Positions 7,761-16,400 of a stretch of 19,002 nucleotides of DNA are shown piece after piece. The stretch lies in the NCBI GenBank assembly GCA_029564595.1, contig JAKQPS010000130.1:1-19002 (forward strand), in the 5' to 3' direction. The position numbers were made by a program, and so were the translations under genes. The DNA is from a bacterium. GTDB lineage: Bacteria; UBP15; UBA6099. A model generated the notes under the pieces. The model made no database searches and was not told where the DNA came from. It saw only the letters and a program-made list of their open reading frames with translations. Every line of letters starts with the position of its first letter. Position 1 is the first letter of the stretch.

Positions 7761-9191
7761 ATGAAATACGAGCCTGTTATCGGAATAGAAGTGCACGCTC
7801 AGTTGAAGACGGAGTCTAAGCTGTTCTGCGGGTGTTCGACAGGGTTCGCGGCGGCCCCGAACCACCATGTTTGCCCGGTGTGCCTCGGCCTGCCGGGGAC
7901 TTTGCCGGTTTTAAACCGTAAGGCGATAGAATATGTCGTCAGGACGTGCATAGCGCTGGAATGCGAGGTTTCTCCCGCAAGCAGGTTCGCGCGAAAAAAC
8001 TATTATTATCCCGACCTGCCGAAAGCGTATCAGATATCCCAATACGAATTGCCGATCGGGCGCAACGGAAAGCTCACGGTGAGAGCGGGCGGCAAGGAAA
8101 AAACCATCCGCATCCACCGCATTCACTTGGAAGAGGACGCGGGAAAGCTTGTGCATGACGCGTCCGGCGGGAGTTGCGTCGATTACAACCGCACCGGCAT
8201 TCCTCTTATGGAGATAGTCACGGAAGCCGATGTCAGAAGCAGCGAGGAAGCGGTGGCTTATCTGACCAGTCTCAGGTCGATATTGCAGTATATCGGCGTG
8301 TGCGGCGCCAACATGGAGAAAGGCGAAATGAGATGCGAGCCGAATATCTCCGTGAGGCCGGTCGGGGCCGAGGAATTCGGCACGAAAACGGAAATGAAGA
8401 ATTTGAACTCGTTCCGCGCGGTCAGGCTGGGCGTGGACTTCGAGATTGAGCGTCAGATAGACGCTATTGAGAACGGGGAGCGGATAGTTCAGGAAACAAT
8501 GCGGTGGGACGAGGCGACACAGACGACACAGACGATGAGGTCTAAGGAAAGGGCGCATGACTACAGGTATTTTCCGGATCCCGACCTTGTGCCGGTCGAG
8601 GTGTCGGCGTCCGTGCTGGAACTGATTCGAGCGAAAGCGCCGGAATTGCCGGAGCCTCGCCGGGTCCGCTTCATCTCACAGTACGGTTTGCCTGAATACG
8701 ACGCGGAAGTGTTGACCGGCTCGAAAGCAATGGCGGATTTCTTCGAACGCGCCGCCGCTATTCACAACGACCCCAAAGCGGTTTCAAACTGGATAATGAC
8801 GGAGTTGATGGGATGCCTGAACGAGTCGGGGAAGACGATAGATGAGTGCGCTGTGACTGCCGAGGACTTAACGGCTCTGCTTGAGTTGATGGGGAAGGGG
8901 GTAATCAGCGCGAGGATGGGCAAGGATGTCTTTAAAGACATGTTTGCGACCGGCCGGCCTCCCGCAGAGATTATCAAGGACAAGGGACTCGAACAACTGA
9001 ACGACGAGACCGCTATCTCAGACGCGGTGGAAAAGGTAATCGCGGACAATCCGGGGCCTGCGGCAGATTTCCGCGCAGGGAAGAAGCAAGCCGCCGGATT
9101 CCTTGTCGGACAGGTTATGCGCCAAACCGGAGGCAAGGCCAACCCGAAAATCGTCGGAAGGATTATTGAAGAAAAATTGTTGTCCGAATAG
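7761..9191 (+). CDS. gatB: Asp-tRNA(Asn)/Glu-tRNA(Gln) amidotransferase subunit B
   Basis: GatB is the kinase/amidase subunit: it phosphorylates the tRNA-linked Glu or Asp with ATP and attacks it with ammonia channelled from GatA. The 476-residue length is normal. The N-terminus has YEPVIGIEVHAQLKTESKLFC, then four cysteines (C23, C25, C37, C40; CGC and CPVC) matching the zinc site found in many GatB proteins. The catalytic cradle follows with ARKNYYYPDLPKAYQISQY, LEEDAGK, VDYNRTGIPLMEIVTE and KNLNSFRAV. The C-terminal part, from about residue 330, is the helical plus YqeY-like tRNA-binding tail ending in GQVMRQTGGKANPKIVGRII. The Shine-Dalgarno sequence is weak (GGTTGAATAA before the ATG). 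It is the last gene of the operon; no clear terminator is seen after it. Confidence 0.96.
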   Translation: MKYEPVIGIEVHAQLKTESKLFCGCSTGFAAAPNHHVCPVCLGLPGTLPVLNRKAIEYVVRTCIALECEVSPASRFARKNYYYPDLPKAYQISQYELPIGRNGKLTVRAGGKEKTIRIHRIHLEEDAGKLVHDASGGSCVDYNRTGIPLMEIVTEADVRSSEEAVAYLTSLRSILQYIGVCGANMEKGEMRCEPNISVRPVGAEEFGTKTEMKNLNSFRAVRLGVDFEIERQIDAIENGERIVQETMRWDEATQTTQTMRSKERAHDYRYFPDPDLVPVEVSASVLELIRAKAPELPEPRRVRFISQYGLPEYDAEVLTGSKAMADFFERAAAIHNDPKAVSNWIMTELMGCLNESGKTIDECAVTAEDLTALLELMGKGVISARMGKDVFKDMFATGRPPAEIIKDKGLEQLNDETAISDAVEKVIADNPGPAADFRAGKKQAAGFLVGQVMRQTGGKANPKIVGRIIEEKLLSE

Positions 9192-9218
9192 AATCCGCAG
9201 CGTTGCATCGACATTAAA

Positions 9219-9246
9219 TTGACAAAATGAACAATCATTATGTAAA
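9219..9246 (+). promoter_or_regulatory. Possible upstream promoter, perfect -35 box
   Basis: TTGACA (9219-9224) is followed after 16 bases by TGTAAA (9241-9246, 4 of 6 matches). It would leave a leader of roughly 300 bases before the secreted-protein operon. It is weaker at -10 than the candidate at 9414-9442. Confidence 0.25.
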
Positions 9247-9413
9247 TATCAGGCGTTGCCAATAAATCCTTCACCAGAACGAAATCGACAAACAAGCATG
9301 GCGACAATAAATCGGGTTCGGCTATTCGAAAAATGCAAATGCGGTAAAACGCGAGCGTTTGTATGACATATATACTATGTGAGAACAATCACACGTAAAA
9401 AATACAAATTTCC

Positions 9414-9442
9414 TTGCATCGGATTATTTAAAGTGGTAAAAT
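9414..9442 (+). promoter_or_regulatory. Candidate promoter of the secreted-protein operon
   Basis: TTGCAT (9414-9419) and TAAAAT (9437-9442, 5 of 6 matches) are 17 bases apart. Transcription would begin near 9449 and give a leader of about 100 bases. Confidence 0.4.
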
Positions 9443-9474
9443 CTTCGACATGTTCGCCGGATTATATATTAAAA

Positions 9475-9540
9475 CAAGTTGCCCACAAAGCGGGTTGTCG
9501 CTATCGTTGCATGTAGCCTCTTGAAGGCCGGGCAAAGTTG
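9475..9540 (+). other. Foldable leader RNA upstream of the secreted-protein operon
   Basis: TTGCCC (9479-9484) pairs with GGGCAA (9530-9535); after a small internal loop, CAA (9475-9477) can pair with TTG (9538-9540). An inner hairpin GCCT/AGGC (9516-9519, 9525-9528) sits inside. The structure ends 8 bases before the ATG at 9549. It fits no riboswitch class I recognise; a role in controlling translation is inferred. Confidence 0.3.
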
Positions 9541-9548
9541 AAGAAAGC

Positions 9549-10382
9549 ATGTTAATGCGTAATAAAGCTGAAAAAAGAATCACGAAATATTCCCAGATTG
9601 TTTTAGAGACCATCAGCGCGATTAGTGGCAGCTTCGCTGTATGTTTGGCGGGAGCGATATTTGCGATGAGCGTTATTGCGGCGTCTGCGGCTGCTCAGGA
9701 ATCGGTCGGGCAGGAAGCAAAAGGCGCTGTAACAGTCAGCATGAAGGGCGTCGGCGGGACGGCGGTTAAGGGCGCCACCGTTCAGATTATGTTGCCGGGT
9801 TCGGGCAGGACGGTTCCCGGTCAGGACGCGTTTCTGACTGTTGTCGATGGAGCGGACGGCGCAACCGCAGATGGAACGGTGGTTTTTGCGGCTGACATGT
9901 TCTCAGGAAAGATTAAGGACGGCGGCAAATTCGAGATTTCAATTTTCGCAAAAGGATACAAAGACTATTCTGAAAATAACACATATAAAGAGAATATCGA
10001 AAATGCTATTGCAATAGAATTGAAGCAAGGCGAAGATTCCGAGCTTACTCAGCCGAAACCCGGCGATATTGTGGTATCCATAACTAATGCAAAAGGCGAG
10101 CCTCTCCCCGGAGCGATGGTGAAAGCGTATTTTCCGGGCGCGAACGGTTCTCTTGACAGACTGCCTAATATCCTATTTGAAATGACCGAAGGCGACAAGA
10201 AGTATGACGCCGATGGGAAAGCGAATGGATTATTCCATTTTAAAATGGATTTATTCAAGACCTATATTAAAGATGGGCAGGAATTTCTAACAAAATTGGA
10301 ATTTAAAGGGCTTGAGTTCAAGGAAGGCCCGATAAAATATGGAGAAAAGCATGTCAACAAAATTTCTATACAAACAAAATGA
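9549..10382 (+). CDS. Secreted protein with two tandem Ig/carboxypeptidase-regulatory-like repeats
   Basis: I do not recognise a named family. The 277-residue product has a Sec-type signal: a basic N-region (to about 28), a hydrophobic core (about 29-46, FAVCLAGAIFAMSVIAA) and a likely signal peptidase I cleavage around ASAAAQ (44-49). No lipobox is present. The mature part is two copies of a domain of about 100 residues: copy 1 from GAVTVSMKGVGG, copy 2 from GDIVVSITNAKGEPLPG. Each has a G-A-x-V strand (KGATVQIMLPG; PGAMVKAYFPG), a later DG-rich segment before a phenylalanine-rich strand, then KDGxxF and a K-G/GY-like strand. This resembles beta-sandwich (Cna-B or carboxypeptidase-regulatory-like) folds. 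The next gene starts 22 bases downstream and its N-terminal module looks related, so both probably work together at the cell surface. The ATG at 9555 is an alternative start. Confidence 0.8.
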   Translation: MLMRNKAEKRITKYSQIVLETISAISGSFAVCLAGAIFAMSVIAASAAAQESVGQEAKGAVTVSMKGVGGTAVKGATVQIMLPGSGRTVPGQDAFLTVVDGADGATADGTVVFAADMFSGKIKDGGKFEISIFAKGYKDYSENNTYKENIENAIAIELKQGEDSELTQPKPGDIVVSITNAKGEPLPGAMVKAYFPGANGSLDRLPNILFEMTEGDKKYDADGKANGLFHFKMDLFKTYIKDGQEFLTKLEFKGLEFKEGPIKYGEKHVNKISIQTK

Positions 10383-10404
10383 ATCCTTGTTTGGAGGTTG
10401 TGCT

Positions 10405-13400
10405 ATGAAAAGACTGGCGTGTATCACAATTGCGATCGCTATGCTTTTTGTGGGGCTGGCGACGACGAAGTCTAAAGCCGCAGTATGCGGAAACGGCGAT
10501 ATCTGCGTGCAATTAACGGATGAGTTCTCTAATCCGATAACAGGAGATGGAGGCGTCCTTGTAGATATTATTACCGAGGGCGGGAACGGCAATTATTTTT
10601 CGCCGCCCAACTCGGTGTGGCCGAATGTCTGCGACGGCACGACGGGCCTTTGCGGAGACGACGACAATGCCGCGGACGGCACGGTGACGTTAATGTCGAC
10701 TAGTCTGTCCGGCAGCATATTCGAGGCCGGCACGAACGACTATTCGATCGAGATAGAATCAACTTCCGGCTTTGTCAAATACCCGCTGACGATGTTCGAT
10801 TATACGACAGGCGCGGCGAATACTATCACAACCGGACTCAAATATACCATTAAAGTGGTTGTGAAAGACCAGTTCGGAAACGCTATCGCAGCCGACGGAG
10901 TGACTCCACACAGCGTGACGATAGCCAATTCGACTTCCTGTAACGGGACGTATGAAGACGGCGAACTTACCGACATGGACGGCGCAAACGATGGCGTTAT
11001 CTTTATTAAATGTCCGATAGACGGAAGCGACACGCTGGACCTGACGGTCAGCGCCGCCGGATTTGTGGATTACACTTTCACGGGTGCGAATGTTTCCAAC
11101 AATGCTCAAAATGTATTCAACTCATTAAACCAATATTCACTTAGAATCGCTTCGGGCTCGATTGAAGACGAGCTTGGAAACACTATCACCCCGGCAAACA
11201 GCGCGGACGTAATATCGTGGTTTACTGGTTCGACAACGCCTTCAACGACGACGGTGAAGAAAGCCCTCGTGTCGAGCAACCACGTATATATCGCAGCCAC
11301 TGGAAACGCGAACCTGACTCTGGGATATCCGGGGTATCTGGAAAGCATTCTGCTGGCGGTGACTCCGAACACAACGGCGCAACAGGACATCGCGTACACA
11401 GCAGGCAATGCCCTAGAATTCCAGATAGTCGTCGATTCCACAGTTTTAGATGACTACGAGGATATTCTCGGCACGGACCTGACGGTCGATGACGACGAGA
11501 CGTTCTACGTGTGTCCGTCGGCGAACGCCACTTTCAGCGATTGTGTTACGAACGCGGTGGCCGCCACTATCGAATTCAACGCGGACAACAAAGCATACAT
11601 AGCTCCCGCCGTAGCGGTGGGTTCATACAAAGTGGCTGTCTCGAAGCCCGGATACGCCGGAGTCATTGATTCAACGGCGGTAACGACAAATTGGACAACC
11701 GCTGAAAATCCTGATTTCAATGTCGCGGGCACGGACGCTTTCGGATACCACCTTGTTGTTAAGGTATATAACGAATTGAGCGTTGCCATCGCGGGCGCGA
11801 CGGTAAGCCACAACGGGACTCCGTGCACGGTGGTAGGAGGAGTTGACAGCAACTTCTATTACTGCACGACGAACACATCCGGCCCGATTGCGGTATCTAA
11901 AGCCGGATACATGGACTTGAAAGTCACAATCGACACCGCGCTCACGAGCGTAGGCGTATCGACAGGGAATATGACAGAGATAACACTGGACGCTGCGACG
12001 GCTTGCACGGGCGGAGACCCGGCGGGAACGTCAGTCACCTGCAGCGGCTTGAAATATCCAATCAAAATCGTTGTAGAGGACGAGCTTGGAAATCCGGTCA
12101 ACGGAATAGCGACTAACCAGATTACCCTCGGTGGCAATCCTGCTGATTTCGTAAATGGCAATGAACTCCTTTATAACACGGACGGAGTTCTTGCCGGAAC
12201 AGTTCCGGGATACAGGCAGAATTCGAGCGTGGCCAGCGGCGCGCTGACGGTTACAGCCGGAACGGCGATGGCGGGCCAAACAGTGCTGAATCTGACAGGC
12301 GGAGCGACGCAGTGCGCAGGTGGCGTGATGGCCGCCGGCGACACTCTTGAGTGCGCGGGCCTCGGCTTCCCGCTGGTCGTGGACGCTGTTCAGAACGAAC
12401 TCGGCGTCGCTCTGACGTTGGAAGCCACAGACTTCGTTGCGGTATACCCATCAGCGGGAGACTGCACGGCGGAGACAAACGAAGTAGCCTCGACAGTGAC
12501 TTTTGATTCCGGCAAGCAATACATTAAAGTTGCAAACGGCACATACAGAGTTAAATATGGAAAGATAGCCGCAGGTTATGTGAACACCTGCGACACTGCC
12601 AACGTAGTTGTGAACAGCGCGGGAGCGGTGGTGAAGCCGGGCTATGTCGGAGCTACCGACGGCCTTGACTACACTGTGAAGGTTCAGCTTCTCAACGAAA
12701 ACGACACTGCGCTTGACACCGCGCTTGACACCGGAAGGCTCACCCTGACGGTCGGCGGCGTGGCGGCGGCGGCGGTTAGCGGGAACTACGCTTACTATCC
12801 GGTTGTCACCGCTTCGGGCAACGCAGTGGTTGGCGGCTATAAAGGATATATCAATGTTAACACAGGCTCTGACGGCCAGTTAGCGGATGTTCAGGTTGAC
12901 GAATCGGCGGGACAGACGCTGGTTAATTTGACAGAGCAGCTCGTGGCCTGCGCAGGAGCGAATGTCGTCGCGGGAGCTACCGCAAACTGCAGAGGGTTGC
13001 TATACCAGATTAAAGCGACTTCCGGCGGCGGAGAGGTAATAACAGACGCGACGAACGAGCTTACTTATGTCGTAGGCGATACGTTTACGGTGTGTCAGGG
13101 AACATCGGCCCCGGCTGATTCTACGGCTTGCGTGACTGAAACCCCCGTAAAATCAGAGTTGTCGGGAACAACCAGATACATAGCTCCTGATAGGGCCGAT
13201 GGCGACACTTACGTGATGTTGTACAGGTCGGGCTATGTGAAAACGATATCGGCTGCAGCGGCTACCGCCGCCGCCGGTCCGCAGAGGTCGCTTGCTTTCA
13301 ACGGCGCGAACGCCGTGAAGCACTCGATCAAAGTAGTAATTGAAACAGAATTAGGGGAAGTTCCAGCGACGGTTTATCCGGCTGGTTCATATACAGTGAC

Positions 13401-16400
13401 AATAGCGACGCAGACATCGACGCAGAGAGTTGCGAACGCGAGTTATTTCGCGGTTCCGACCGCAGGCGCGATGACTCTAGGATTTAATAACGGAACAGTA
13501 GGATTCCAGAATGTGCTTACCACATTAGGAAATGACCAACAATTACAGAGCGTGCAGGCGGGCGTGGACGCTCAGACGGTGGTCACGTTGACCGGCTCGA
13601 CGCTCTGCACGACCGGAACGAACGTTCCCGCCGGGTCCTCTGTGACATGCAGAGGCTTGAGATACCCGGTGCATATCGACAGCGCCAACGTTGTCAACGA
13701 TATCGCCGCCGCAGTGACTCTTGACGGAACAGAAACAATAGCAGTCTGCACGGACGCCACGTATTGCACGGGCGGCCCGGAAGCTGTCGCCGCTCAAGTT
13801 TTCGACACGGACACTTATTACATCATCCCCGGCGCGATAGGAAGCAGACGGTGGTTCCTCTCGAAGGATGGATATGTCTATCGTCAGGTCAACACTGCGG
13901 CGATCAACTACACTCTCGCCGGCACGACGACACTTACTCCGTTGTATACCGGAACATCCGCGCTCAAGCATAAGTTGAGAGTGAGGATGAGCGACCAAGC
14001 GGGCGCCGCAAACTATCTGACCGACATTGCGAAGACGACGTTAAAGCTGATGCCCGGAGATATCGCTCCTGTGGCTTATGATTCGAATTACTATTACTTT
14101 ACATTCCCCGACGCCAGCGATGGAACGTACACTTTGCAGGGTGGTTACAGGGGATTTGTGGATCCTACGGACGCCGGGCTTCTGGCAACTTTTGATGTGA
14201 ACAATACAGGAAGAACAGAAATCAACATGACTGCGGCGCTCGGTGCGCCTTGCGGAGCCATCACGACAGGAATTGCGAACACCTGTGAACGCCTAAGATT
14301 CCAGATAATGATTAACAGAACGGGTGGGGCGTTCCTTACGGAATCCGGAGCGGCTCCTACGAATTTGCTGGTGTCCGATCAGTTTAAGGTCTGCTCCAAT
14401 GCGCCTCCGGCTGATCTGTCAGCATACACTTGCACGGACATCACGTTGGTATCGAGATATAGCACGACGGCTCTTTGGTATCTTGCTCCGGACATTGATG
14501 TTGCGACACCCGTTTACGTATGGTTCTATCGCGCGGGATATGTGGAAACAGTCGATTTGGACGCGATAACCGTCGGCCCGGCGATAGCTCAACAGTCGCC
14601 CACTTTCTCCACGGCGTGGGATTATGTAGCCGGAACCAGAGGCGACAGGATACAGTATCCGATACGCGTTGATGTGGCCGACGAATTCGGAACGGCTCTC
14701 ACGACGCCGTGGACATTGCAGTTCAACGGAGGCGCTTCGACTGTCAACAACGGAGCGAGCAGTTTGTTGTGGACAGCAACGGCTGCAGCGCCTTTGACGC
14801 TCGGCAAGGAAGGCTATCTAAGCATAGACGCGGCAGCGGACACTCAGCTTGCGAGCGTAGAGCCCGGTGTTTCCAAACAGACGATTGTGACGCTGTCCGG
14901 AACAACGCCCTGCGCGGGCGGTTCAGTGGCAGCGGGTTCAAGCGTGACATGCAACGGACTTAAGCACAACGTGATTGTGAATGTGGGCGATGAGTTGGGC
15001 AATGACCTCGACACGCTCGGAATCACGCTTGCAGTAAGCGATATAACTCTCGGCGGAAGCAACGCGAAGGCAGTGGATGGCAATACGTTATATTACGCGG
15101 CTCCCACGGCGGGCGTTCTTGCTCTTGCGTCGAATAACGCAAATCTAGGATTTAAGAATATCAGCACGGCGGTTGACACGCAGTTGGCGAGCATTCAGAG
15201 AGGCACTGCAACAAGGACCACAATCAACCTCTCCGGAACAACCGTATGTAATACGGGCGGATTTGTGGCGGTAGGCTCGACGGTTGCCTGCAACGGTCTG
15301 GATTATCAGATTAAGATGCTGAGCGGGGCCGGGAATCTGGAAGACGAGATCGGCGGAACTTTCACGCTTGCTCAGGCTGATATAGATAACAGCAGGATTG
15401 AAGTCTGCAACGTGGCGGATTGCGCGACATCGGACGCGGCGGTGATGCGTCTATCCGGCGGATCGATATACATCGCGCCGACGGCCGCAGCAGGCGATAA
15501 GTACATTAAGTATGCTTTGCCCGGATACATGGAGACGATAGCTCCGGCAATTACGGCTACGACGGCCGCCGGCGCGCCGGTATCTCCTGTTTTCTCAGGC
15601 GCCTCAGGATTGCCCTTCGCGCTGAAACTTGCTGGCGCCGATGTAGAGAATGAACTCGGCGGAGCAGTGGCGCTCGTAGGCGGCGGATTGTTGCAGATTT
15701 ATCCCGCTGGACAATGTGTTGCCGGAACCGGCGAAATTACTCCAGATGCTTTGGAGTTTAACGGCGGAAACTGGTACGCGGCGATTCCAGATGGATCCTA
15801 TCAGGTTAAATACGGACAGAGCGGCTATATCACCACATGCGATGCAGACACAACGACTGTCGACACGACGTTGACAGGCGCGCAGGCTGCTCCGGACTTT
15901 ACACTTGCAGGAACAGATGGACTTGAATTCTCCGTGAAGCTTGCGCAGGGCGACCTGCTCAATGAGCTTGGCGCCGCTGTCACGCTTGCGGGCGGGGACA
16001 CATTCAAGCTTTTCTCGAATCCGGATTGCACTGGCGAAGCAGTTTACATTTCAGGTCCGACGTTTGACACGGATACATGGTATGCGGCGGTCGCGGACGG
16101 CAATTACACTCCGCAATACACGCAGAGCGGATATTTAAGAACATGCGACAGCGCGCCGGTGGCGGTTGCTGTTGCCGGAGGAAGCGCAGGAATTATTTTC
16201 ACTGAATCATTGCCGTTTACAGTGAAATTTGACGAAACGGTTGTAGAGGATGAACTTGGCAACGCGCTAGCCTCGCTGGATGGAGCAGGAACGCTGAAAC
16301 TGTTCGGCTCGCTTGTGGATTGTCAGGCGGGAGCTCCTGAATCGGCATATGTCACTGCTCCATCGAACCCGGACGGCAACTGGTATGTTGCTGTAGCCAA

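Larger units (their letters stand above)
9192..9548. other. Intergenic region before the secreted-protein operon
   Basis: This AT-rich 357-base stretch has no supported gene. It contains two candidate promoters for the operon that starts at 9549 (9219-9246 and 9414-9442) and a leader that can fold just upstream of the start codon (9475-9540). No T-run terminator for gatB was found. Confidence 0.55.

Noticed and set aside
9366-9380. ACATA/TATGT inverted repeat with a TATACT box
   Set aside because: The arms are only five AT-rich bases and no -35 box is correctly spaced; likely chance.
9475-9540. A cyclic-di-GMP or other known riboswitch in the leader
   Set aside because: A few words (GGGCAAAG, AGCC) look suggestive, but their order and the conserved core do not fit the GEMM consensus as I know it.
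9549-9700. Lipoprotein signal in the 277-residue protein (cysteine in FAVCLAG)
   Set aside because: The residue before the cysteine is Val and the cysteine lies inside the hydrophobic core, so it is not a lipobox.
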